DNA from: Corallochytrium limacisporum
Taxonomy: Eukaryota; Opisthokonta
Direction: 5' to 3'
DNA: 48,833 nt
NCBI GenBank assembly: GCA_002811645.1
Contig: PDIP01000109.1
Location: forward strand, 22,806-71,638
This document shows positions 32,175-41,798 of the stretch, one piece after another (within the stretch, counting starts at the first letter, position 1; each line of letters opens with the position of its first letter). The notes beneath the pieces were generated by a model. The model saw only the letters and a program-made list of their open reading frames with translations, searched no databases and was not told where the DNA came from. The position numbers and the translations under genes are program-made.

Positions 32175-35100
32175 TGCTAATGGTAGCAGACATTACAGGC
32201 TAGTTATCTTTCAAGATGTCGAAAACAATTTCTTGATGGGGTGGAGCTGCTAAACTTGCGCCGTGTCCGTTCATTAGGGCCTTTGTCCAGCGCGGTCCCA
32301 TACCATCCCCTCCGAGTAACCCTTGCCCTCAACAGTACCACCATACACTTGGTAATGCTACCACCTTTAGTGGGGCGCGGTAATCGTCCACACCGGGCGT
32401 GAAGGAGTAGGTGGAGATAAATTATGAACGGGTCCGACCCACAGCGTCCACCTCTGCGAATTAGCGGGAGGAAATCAAGCTCAGCAAGTCACAGTGCTTA
32501 CAAGACCCTAATCTCCACAAGTATCAGCGCTGGGCTAGCGGGAAGCGTGCAGAATCTTTCCTCGATGCATATTCAACACCCCAACTAATGGGGATATAAG
32601 GGGGCGCAAGGCAATCGTAGCTGTACAACTGGAACCTCAATGTTACCAGTGGCTTGCACTCAGGAATCAACACTACAAAGCATGGAATGCCCCATAGACC
32701 TACTAAGGAAAGCACTGGAAATAATTGTGGGTCGCGATATAATGGACAACTTGGCCCACGCACAGCACACATGCGGCGCCCAACGCTGGCATGTTACACA
32801 GACAGGTCTGCATGTCCATTCCACGAAGTTTGACCAATATTGGTAAGGCTCTCGTGAATCCTAAACTTTCTACATACGATCGCGCACCCCAAACGCCCCG
32901 ATCTCGAAAATATGTCAAGCGTTGGAGAATGCCCGTTCAGCCGTATACCTGGGCGCCCACCATGTCGAAACTGCCGACGGCAAGAGTCACCAACCCAAAA
33001 AGACAACCGGCCAAACTTTCGATGGAAAATGAACGGGAGGTCGGGCACGTGCCCTTGTCCCCTGTACGGATATTTGTTCGGTACATTTACTATTGATTTT
33101 TCCAGCTCGAAATTGTAGTTTCCTTGGCGCGGGACGGGAGATCAAAGGAAAGAAAAAAAAACAACAGATTGACAAGAGCGAAAAACAAGTGGGAGGGGGT
33201 GTAGGGGTGGATTCGGAGGGGTGTATCTCTCGTGCCCGTGCCAAAGGGGCGCAGATCTCTCCACACACCGGAGTGTTTTTCTTCGTGGGGTTCTGGCTAG
33301 AGCCGCCCGGTTCTTCGTAACAATTCAAGATTTCATTTTCTCTGTTTTTTTTTATATTTGTTCTCTCTCTCTCTCTCTCTCTCTCTTTTGCAGTTTCCTT
33401 TTGCTGGTTAAGCCCGGCCATGACGGATAGGAAGAGCCCAGGATCCAGCTTCTACCTTATTTGGGCTTCGCAACGATCTTGAAAATGAACACACTGTTGG
33501 TTATAGGGTCGAGTGAGGTACGGGGGAGATGATAGTTCGCTGTATAAGTGTGGGTGTATTCAATTCCTAACATCCCCGGCTTTGTCTGGGGATTAATTGC
33601 CCTCTTGCCGGCCGGGAACCGGATGCAAAAGTTAGAATATAATATTACAGTGTGGGACGAGGATAAGCTTGTGCACGACTGCCGCCTTTTGTGATAGCAG
33701 TGGCTTAATACGCCTCAGCCTCCACATTTGCTCGGATCTCCACAGGGCTTGGAAAGAAATGGTCTTTACATCACTTCTGGAGCCTCGGCAGCAGTTGAGG
33801 AGCGGCTTATGTTTTCTAGACCCGAACAGTACTACTCTACCTTCGGCACGGCCGCTGCAGCCATTGAAATGTTCAAAGCCATAACGGGCAATACGTTACA
33901 TTCGCTATACCTCACACCAGCATTTCGTGGTTGAACTTAATTAGTGACTCGTCGTCTGTTCCGGGGGCGCCGTGAGTATGAAAATTCTCAACTCTGGTGG
34001 CCCCCGCCTTCCGACACCGACTTGAGCTTTACCCCCGTGAACATCCGCACAATTAGTACCATCTGATAACTCTGGTTTCGAAACATGTGTCGGGCAGCAG
34101 ATGCTTGTGGAAAAAATGCTCCATTTGTGATCCAAATTGTTGTACAGAGTAACAGGCCTCAATGCAGCCTATGCACTGCGTTTCTAAGGCTGCTAATCAA
34201 TCCTACAATATTTTGTCGCGTCGCATCGTCGCGGAGCTTGCCGGCCGGAGTCCAACTCACGAGAAGCGCGTACCAATTTGATTTCCCCCGTGACACCCCT
34301 TGGTCTCATGGAATTTTGGTGCTCGCATACTCGAACGGTAAGAGAATTCCGATCAAAATGAATAAAGAAGGACACAAACTACACCCACTCTATCCTCCGT
34401 CACCCCCGCCTTTGACCGGTATGACTGCTCCTAGGGCTACGATCCTGTCTTGAATTAAGTACGATGTTGTCTCGTCGTGTCTCTGCCCCTCCCCCTCGAG
34501 AAAACGAACGGAGTTCAGTTGGAAAGACCTCCGGGAGGCTCACCATCCAATTGCATTACCATTGACTGTACATTGAGTCTTGCAACCATACAGCGGACAT
34601 CGTGCCCAAGGGAAGGCGTCCTACCTTCCCCAAATACCCATACAGAACAGGTTCTGGCCCTCTGGCTGGCATGGTCAGAGTCTGTTAGCAATTGGCCCAA
34701 GCTTTGGCGTAGCTTTTGGACGGCTTTCCTCGAACACACACCATCCCCACTCTCTTTGCTAGTGGCTCTCCGCCGTTGACTGTCTCGATTCAATGCCCAT
34801 TTTCCTGCAGTTTCAAATCAATTAGGAATGAAAACACGATCACCATGACCTGGTTTATGATTCAAGTGGCACCAAGGCCGCTCTCAATGCCTACCCCAGC
34901 TAAGTACCCAAGATAGATGAGATCAAAAACCAAAGAGAGTACCAAAATGAAGAAGCATCCTGTGCTGTCGAAAACTTGGTGAAAGTCCCCATAGTCCTTC
35001 ATGCATATTTCCCAAAGAGGTCATCTGCTCTGAATTAGTTGTGCATGTGCCCCACTGGCGCCGTTGTTCGGGGGCTTCAAACTTCAGAGCGTTGCCTGCT

Positions 35101-35989
35101 GACCCCACCATTACCGGGCTCGTTACCATAATTAAATCAATCCATAGCGAGGATAGCCGTAGATGCTAAGTACTCTCAGTGTTGATGCTTCATATCTGCT
35201 TCTTTGCGTTCGTCAAAAACAGACTAAAAACTATCTCTAGATCAATTGCACACCAATCAGTCAGCATCTTTGCTTCGCTTTGTTTACTCAGCGATACAAA
35301 TACACGTCAGATCTGTACTGTGTTAACATATCACTGACTGAAGGACTCCCGCGTTTGCTGTGCACATACAATGAGCGATGCATTATGTTAGTCGCTCGAG
35401 CCACAACAGAAGTTCAGAATCAGCACCGTACCGACACCAATTGGACTAAGGATTGCAAACACTCCGCAGATGAACCTCTCGCTTTCACTCACGAGGCACA
35501 CCAGTTCCTGTCCCGTCTCTGTCTCTCCCATGCATCTGCATTCCTTTTGATCCTCTTCGCGGCCTCTCGCTCTCTCTCTCTCTAAGTGTCTGCACCCTCT
35601 ATGTGTACCGTTGCACTAGTGAGCATGTTTGTATGTCGGTACCAATGAATGTATGTCTCTGTGGTAAATCTAATGGTAGCGCTGGTGAACAGAAAAAAAC
35701 GCGGGTCAACCACCGCCGTCCTGGCGGTGGGGAGAGTGTGGGTGGGTAGGGGAGCAAAAAAAGGGGGGGAAAGGGAGCGCGGCGCCCTTCCGAGGCAGCC
35801 GACGGAGAGGCCTTGTGACGCAGGCGTATCGGCCGTTTAGGTCACCTTATGCATGCATGTCGGGACTTTCCTGTTTGGCCCCGTCCGTCCCCTTGCCAGC
35901 AGAAAGAGATACATCAGGTTTCCTTGTACTCTTATCTCTGTTAATTGAGTACATTTATGTTTTTGGTGGTGCAGGCTAATGTGCTGAGG
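32175..35989. other. Non-coding part of unit B
   Basis: About 3.8 kb without a credible gene. It includes a (CT)n tract at 33362-33386 and diverged blocks matching unit A. Confidence 0.55.
33362..33386. repeat. (CT)n microsatellite
   Basis: About twelve CT units. The matching point in unit A (about 26229-26290) has no such run, so it expanded after the duplication or was lost there. Confidence 0.9.
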
Positions 35990-35997
35990 TATTTAAG
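35990..35997 (+). promoter_or_regulatory. TATTTAAG box of the gene at 36134-37798
   Basis: Context aggtatttaagagatgcc, 144 bp upstream of the ATG, with a leader similar to that of paralogue 3. Confidence 0.7.
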
Positions 35998-36133
35998 AGA
36001 TGCCGATCAGGTCCGGTTTGAGATCAGATCGGCCTCTTCGTCAGACATCATCAGTCATTTATGTTCACCTTGGTTTTGAATCAAGTACCTCTGTATCGTT
36101 GTATTCATTGAGTCTCCTCTGAACCTTGCAACC

Positions 36134-37798
36134 ATGAAGCAACGTTCCCCGCTTTCCGCTACGGCGTGCGCAATGGTGCTCTTGGCGTCCGTGGCTACTG
36201 CTATGCCCATTACCGACGACGACGATAGCGCCATTACTCATGACCTTGTACGTCGAAATGACCAATACCCCGTTCCCAGAGAGGCTGACAACGATCGTTA
36301 CTACTGCAGCTACAACTGGACTGGTTGGGCTACCAACGAGACCACCTGGAACGGTTACCTCCCTGAGAAGGACGTCAACGCCACCATTGGAGGTGTCCTG
36401 GACATCCGTGAGCTTGCCCAGGTTGTTGCCGAGCAAGGCTCTAACTTCGAAGACTACATCGGTGGACGCCTTGGTAACTTTTCCGTGCAAAAGTCTGACG
36501 GTCAAATTGATGGCTGGCGCTCTTTCCTGTTCAAGCTCAATGCCGTGACCGCTCCTGCTCTCATGGCTCCATACTACGTTGAGCGCACCGAGGAGAACGC
36601 CGAGAAGTGGGACGACTGGTGGGACAGTCTGCAGGCCTTGTTCCCAGCCAATCAGACAGACAAGACTGGCAAGAGCATGCGGGGATTCTGTGATGGCAAT
36701 GCCACCAGCAAGGACTACATTCCTCGACAGGTGTCCTTCCCTGACAAGTACCGTCTGTTCATCCCCATGAACGAGATGTTCGAAACCGCTCCCCTTGACG
36801 TTCGCAGCTCTGTATGGACCATGGAAACCGGTCGCAGTCGTGCTGCTCCCCGGGAGTTCCTTGCCCGAAACAACCAGAATGACTGCAGTGAGTCCGACTT
36901 TGAGTACAGCGAAGCCGTCGCCCAAAAGGTCAAGACCAGTTCCTCCAGAGAGTACTCTTCTGAGTATGAACGATCCATGGAGGTCGGAGTGAGTTCCACA
37001 GTCGGTGTCAAGATGGCTGGTTTCAAAGCCGAGGTTACTGCCAGCATGGAAGCGGGTCTGAAGGAAACTACTGGCGAGGCCTTCTCCGAAGAGGAATCTT
37101 CGGAGACGAAGACCACTACCGAAGTGAAGTACTCCATGCAACCCCAGGTTCCACCAAACACCATTCTCAACGTCACTATGTGGGCCGACCAGGTTGCTGC
37201 CGATATGTACATCACGGGCGATCTGCGCTGGCATGACGATTACACCGGCCTGCAGTTCCAGATGGAGGGCCATGGCAAGAAGTACTCTGGCATGCACGGT
37301 GATGCCATTGCTCTGATTAACAGAGGCACACTGACGACCCCTGGCCAAATCAAGAAGGTCCTACGTAAGGTATCCGACGTCCTTGACGCCGACTGGTCTG
37401 ATACCTTCATTCGTAACTTGGTTACTTCTTCTGCTCAGGGTAAGTCAGAAGCTCAGGTTGGTTCCTCCGTGCTCATGGACGTCTACCAGTGTGACCTCAG
37501 TGCTATGGACGATCCAGACACTGTTCGCCGCTGTGACGCGGATATGGCTGCACGCTACCCCGTCACCCACAAGTGCACCAAGGGCCGCCGTGACGCTGAT
37601 GAGGACGGTGCAGCTCTCTTCTCGGAAGGTGTGCGTGTCAACGTAGCACCGATTGAAGGCCTCCCTACAGATTGCTACGACTACGAACTGGTAGATGCGG
37701 CAATGAATCGCTTCGCAGTGCACCCACGTGCTGACTGCTCGAGGGAGGACGCCGACCTCGTCACAGATCTGTCAAGCACTCTTGCTCTCGGTGCATGA
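36134..37798 (+). CDS. Secreted aerolysin-like family protein with dibasic pro-site (paralogue 4)
   Basis: The 554-residue protein is very similar along its whole length to the one at 29318-30985, with long identical blocks such as GWATNETTWNGYLPEKDVNA. Layout is the same: signal peptide to about residue 24, acidic short pro-region, RR at 40-41, N-terminal domain, Ser/Thr/Glu-rich beta region at about 270-375, VPPNTILNVTMWADQ strand, ADWSDTFIRNL block and Cys-containing C-terminus ending DLSSTLALGA. Differences from paralogue 3 are concentrated in the beta region, where more Glu and Lys replace Ser. The 3' end faces the transporter at 37968 with about 170 bp between stops, so the two are transcribed convergently. 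Function is unproven, as for the other members. Confidence 0.88.
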   Translation: MKQRSPLSATACAMVLLASVATAMPITDDDDSAITHDLVRRNDQYPVPREADNDRYYCSYNWTGWATNETTWNGYLPEKDVNATIGGVLDIRELAQVVAEQGSNFEDYIGGRLGNFSVQKSDGQIDGWRSFLFKLNAVTAPALMAPYYVERTEENAEKWDDWWDSLQALFPANQTDKTGKSMRGFCDGNATSKDYIPRQVSFPDKYRLFIPMNEMFETAPLDVRSSVWTMETGRSRAAPREFLARNNQNDCSESDFEYSEAVAQKVKTSSSREYSSEYERSMEVGVSSTVGVKMAGFKAEVTASMEAGLKETTGEAFSEEESSETKTTTEVKYSMQPQVPPNTILNVTMWADQVAADMYITGDLRWHDDYTGLQFQMEGHGKKYSGMHGDAIALINRGTLTTPGQIKKVLRKVSDVLDADWSDTFIRNLVTSSAQGKSEAQVGSSVLMDVYQCDLSAMDDPDTVRRCDADMAARYPVTHKCTKGRRDADEDGAALFSEGVRVNVAPIEGLPTDCYDYELVDAAMNRFAVHPRADCSREDADLVTDLSSTLALGA

Positions 37799-37967
37799 TT
37801 CATCAAAACGCTGCACTAGCTCACAAAAGACCAACCAATTACACCTTTAGTTCTTTGCTTAAAATAACATGGTCGTGTTTCTTTGGATATTATTCGACAC
37901 ATGACCTTCTTTAACGGGTAAGATGACTTTGATTCACTCATGCCTACTGCATGCCAAAGCATTCGCC

Positions 37968-39509
37968 TTATCCAACTGGAAGCGACGGACACAAAAGCTC
38001 GTTCCCGCCCGCTGGAATATGAAAAGTGCGAAACGATGATGCCTCGTCCACGATGTCAATGAACGCTAGCACAGTGATGGTTGCTGAGAAGGCGTAGACA
38101 ACAAAGACAAAAAACCCGAGGCTGTACCTGAAGAGAACGTTCAGCTGATCTTTGAACACAGTCAGGTAGAGGATGGTAGGCATCGCCAATGATTGACTGG
38201 CGGTGGCCAGTCCGGTCGTAATCTCAGTCAAGTCGTCAAAGAACGGAATTAAGATCGCAATGAAGAGAGCTATTCCCAGCAACAAGGTTCTAAACAAGAC
38301 TCGTTTCAGCACCTGTCGCGTACTGATTCGCTGTCTGTGGCTCTTCCCTTTGTTTGGAGTATGTTGTCTTCTTTTGCTGGTGTCATTGTCATCTACGGCA
38401 TCATTGTAGATGCTCTCATGCTTTATGCCTTTCTCAAGCTTGCTGCCACAGTCGAAAGTGGGTAGTCTGACTGCGTCCATTTCGTCCAATGAAGGCTTCC
38501 TGGCAACCTCTTGGATGTCCAAGACCGAGAGGTCGGTGGATGCGGTCTCCACTTGAACATGACTGGCTGTGCTGCGCTCAGATGTGGCGCAGCCGTCAGA
38601 GGCGGACGCATAGGCGCTGTAGGTGACCTTGATGTCAAGGAACATCTCCTCCATAATGACCACACACGGGTTCAGGCAAACGGCACCGCCTACTATCAGA
38701 TGCACCACTAGACACAAGCTAGCCACATAATACACCGCACCACCTTGCCACTGCTCGAGAATATTGGGTGTGACTAGACAACCGTACGCCTCATACGCAA
38801 GTAGCCCAAAAAGGGCGTACAAGAAGAAGAGCGCGGTACAGCCGATGACAATAGATGAGTTGACGAGCTTGGGATAGCGCATGTTGCGCCTGCCTTCCGG
38901 CATGAGTGAGCCAAAGCCGTAGCTGAAAATTAGAAAAGAAACTGCTTTGGTAACGTTCATGAACGTGTGGCCTTTGAATGTTGCAGGGGGACCCCTGGCG
39001 TTCGATCCAACCCGAACGAGCAGGATGACCGCCATGACCCACGATGCGATTGTCCCAGTGAGCAGTACCCAGGACATGTCTTTGAAATTTGGCAACTGGC
39101 ACAGAGGCCACATGAGGACAGCCACGATCACCGACCATTCAATGTAATTTAAGCTGACATGATCTTCAGTCAGATGTTCCAGCAAAGCTGCAGGTAAAAT
39201 TATATAAATGATCACAGGCAGCAAAAGGTCGCACACCAAAGAGAACTGTACAAAAATCCTAGCCGCCCAGCCTAGATGCTCTTCCACAATGTCGGGAATA
39301 GTATACGTATTGGATTCAGCAGCTACCATACACCAAAATATGGATCCCATGGCAGAGAACAGAGCAACCAGAAACAAAGTGATCGTGCCCCATACAGGGC
39401 CCAAAATCCCAAATGCATATGGGATCAGGACGAATCCTGGCCCTATACAGATGTTGAAAATGATGAACGTGAATCGGGACACGTCCCATATTTGTAACCT
39501 GGTCCACAT
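37968..39509 (-). CDS. AAAP-family amino-acid transporter
   Basis: The 513-residue multi-spanning protein begins at the ATG at 39509. The first membrane segment has FNICIGPGFVLIPYAFG, the helix-break pattern of amino acid/auxin permease (AAAP; SLC36/SLC38/AVT-like) proteins. About ten to eleven hydrophobic segments follow. Residues about 295-400 form a long hydrophilic loop rich in Ser, Asp and basic residues before the last helices; this is longer than usual for the family and probably cytosolic and regulatory. The IPFFDDLTEITTGLATASQS segment at about 421-440 matches the conserved late helix. Family members move neutral amino acids with protons or sodium at the plasma or vacuolar membrane; substrate and membrane are not predictable here. 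I see no TATTTAA box upstream. A truncated duplicate is at 31210-31425. Confidence 0.9.
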   Translation of the reverse strand: MWTRLQIWDVSRFTFIIFNICIGPGFVLIPYAFGILGPVWGTITLFLVALFSAMGSIFWCMVAAESNTYTIPDIVEEHLGWAARIFVQFSLVCDLLLPVIIYIILPAALLEHLTEDHVSLNYIEWSVIVAVLMWPLCQLPNFKDMSWVLLTGTIASWVMAVILLVRVGSNARGPPATFKGHTFMNVTKAVSFLIFSYGFGSLMPEGRRNMRYPKLVNSSIVIGCTALFFLYALFGLLAYEAYGCLVTPNILEQWQGGAVYYVASLCLVVHLIVGGAVCLNPCVVIMEEMFLDIKVTYSAYASASDGCATSERSTASHVQVETASTDLSVLDIQEVARKPSLDEMDAVRLPTFDCGSKLEKGIKHESIYNDAVDDNDTSKRRQHTPNKGKSHRQRISTRQVLKRVLFRTLLLGIALFIAILIPFFDDLTEITTGLATASQSLAMPTILYLTVFKDQLNVLFRYSLGFFVFVVYAFSATITVLAFIDIVDEASSFRTFHIPAGGNELLCPSLPVG

Positions 39510-41798
39510 TTGTCGACCATTTATGTGAATCTTTTCTCTTAATTGATATCAGAATATGTACGCCGAAACTCTATCCCTGTCTAGCAACAAAACTACACGA
39601 ACGTCTTGATTTAGTATCCGTGGGTAACTTTTCATACACATCTGCCATACAAGTCATGGGAATATTACCAAGCAAAATTGAAATACCAATAAAACCCGCA
39701 TTGGTTGTTGTCATTATGAACATGTGAGGCATTAAAACCAGAGAAATCGTCCCTCGGTCCGTACATGCTGGCATGCAGTTGTTGGACAGTGCTCCTTTGT
39801 GTCTGTTTCCGCTTCACCGGTCTGAGGCCCCCCTTTCCCCCCCTCCCAAAAGGGCCGCCCACCGTCGGATCCGTACGCGCGCAAGGCCCACGGCGGGTTT
39901 TTCGGGTGCTCGGGCCACAAGCAAAGGGGAACCCACGGAAAATTTGCAAATTAGTGAAACCGGCTGGGACCCGGCAAGCTTTGTCACTGTTTTATTATGG
40001 CTGCGGTTCCACTAGCTGAGCGCAGGGCCAGCTTCCTATCCGACGAGGAGGTCGTCGGACACCACAAATGAGTGGGCATCAGAGCTTTCTGCCGAAACTT
40101 TGGGCGCAGAGCGTGCGCGCGATGCAGACGATCGCGGTGAGGTTCCACTGCAGCGAGCGGTGTGAGAGATCGAAGGCAAATTGAACGTAGAAAGTGCGTC
40201 CAGCAGGCCAGGATCAAGTGAATTGCGATGCGAAGCTCAATGCAATGGCTTTACTCGGCACAAAACTTCGGGGACGAACAGAGTACCAATGGATACTATG
40301 CAGTGGTTACAATGTCTGGTCGAGCCCAGGAAGTGATGGTTAACAAAGATTGCACATGCTACCAGATCTTGCTTCGCTGTCTGCTCCAGCTGTGTAATTT
40401 ATGTATCCCCAAAGTGAGACCACTGCCCCTGTTTGCTTCCCTACACTATCTTGTAGGATCTCGCTTCAATGTTTTCTGATGATTAGATGGTGATTGGTGT
40501 TCACCCCATGCACAGTAGCAAGACGCGAAACAGCAAAACATACAACACAGTGACAAACCCTGGACCATGAAGTCGACTGGCCGCTGAAAGGCGGGGGTGT
40601 AATAACTCACTCATTGTCACTGAATAGTCGGTGGCTCTTGCCATTCGTGCTCACACCGGCCAAGACTCAACGACGGCTACGGGCAGCCCGTTTGCAGTAT
40701 GTTTGATACTAAGTACTGGAACGCGTTTACGATATGGTCCGCAAATTCGTTTCCTTCTGCACGCACGGCCCTTGCCCCAGTGCGCAGCTGTCAATCAGTA
40801 CTTTCGCCATACTTAAGCTATGGCCGAGGAGGTGTAGGGGAGAGGTGAGGAAGTGCCGGGCGCTTTGGCCTTGGTTGGTGTTCTGGCCGGCCAGGTCTGT
40901 CTCCGGGGCCTAATAAAGCCCAGTACTCTTCGCAATACAAATCCCAGAAGAAAAAACAGTGATCCTGCCATATCGGGGCGACAGCTGTGGGCGGAAGATG
41001 GGTGCTCAATCAGGGGCCTACTTTATATTTTTATTAGAAACAAATAGAACCCCCCCCCCAATCCCGAGGGGAAATGTAGATGGTAAAGCAACTTAGGGGT
41101 CCATATTTTTCCTGAAATACTCTGTGTGCCCATCCGGTCGGTGCAACAGGAGGGACAAGCGCTCCCATTGTAGGTAAGGTCCGAACCTACGCCTTTTGGT
41201 CTTCAGCAGGTGAATCCGAAGATTTTGAATCAATGGCCTATTTATATAATATAAGTACTGCAATCCGCCACTCCCTCTTGTCTTTGATTCGCTCATACCG
41301 CCGCTGCCATTTATAGAGTTCAGAGTACGGGGGCCTATTTATGCTCTGAATTCCCCTGCCCTGTAATCACCAAGGGGGAGGGTCAGCACAGCTAACCTCG
41401 AGGTGGAAGCCAGGAAGGGGGTTCAGCAAGCGGGAGCGATCCCCGGGGGAAGGGGGCAAATACCTGGGCTCTTTGCGACCCCAGATCGTCGGTGGGTGGG
41501 GCCCGGTGGTTCATCGAGAGGAGTTTTGATGTGATTTTGTGGAGGCCGGGAGCACAGTTTTACTTTCAGTCGAATTACCTGAGTGTGTTATGTGAATAGC
41601 TAGTGGTACTTTGTGCCGTCAGCGCTGTATGGACTTAGCAATGAAGATTGAGTCTTGGTGATGAGGTACCCGGTTCTAAGGGCGACACAGATGGGGCAAT
41701 GATACAATGTCAATCTCATAGAGGTAAAGTATGTGGAAGTGAGGAAGAAAGTCAGGGTTATTGTCTCTGCTGTGAAGATCATATAGTTCACGCTCACA
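39510..41798. other. Intergenic region, no gene seen
   Basis: Short open frames only. GC islands lie at 39825-39910 and 41360-41500, and C9-10 at about 41050-41059. AT-rich TATTTATATAATATAAG at about 41239 and TATTTATG at about 41331 are possible but distant promoter elements for the downstream gene. Confidence 0.5.

Larger units (their letters stand above)
32175..38230. repeat. Segmental duplication, unit B
   Basis: Counterpart of 25306-31430. In this unit the transporter is complete, so the original unit probably extended to about 39510. Confidence 0.85.

Noticed and set aside
36065-37348. Long open frame on the minus strand (about 427 codons), with a similar one at 29300-30262
   Set aside because: Both lie antisense to the highly conserved paralogues 3 and 4 and reflect their codon use; the first codons are not in a promoter context and no domain is recognisable.
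41165-41235. tRNA-like segment on the minus strand (stem GTAGG/CTTAC around a TTCGGAC loop)
   Set aside because: The acceptor stem does not pair beyond four bases, position 58 is not A, and no D-arm is seen.
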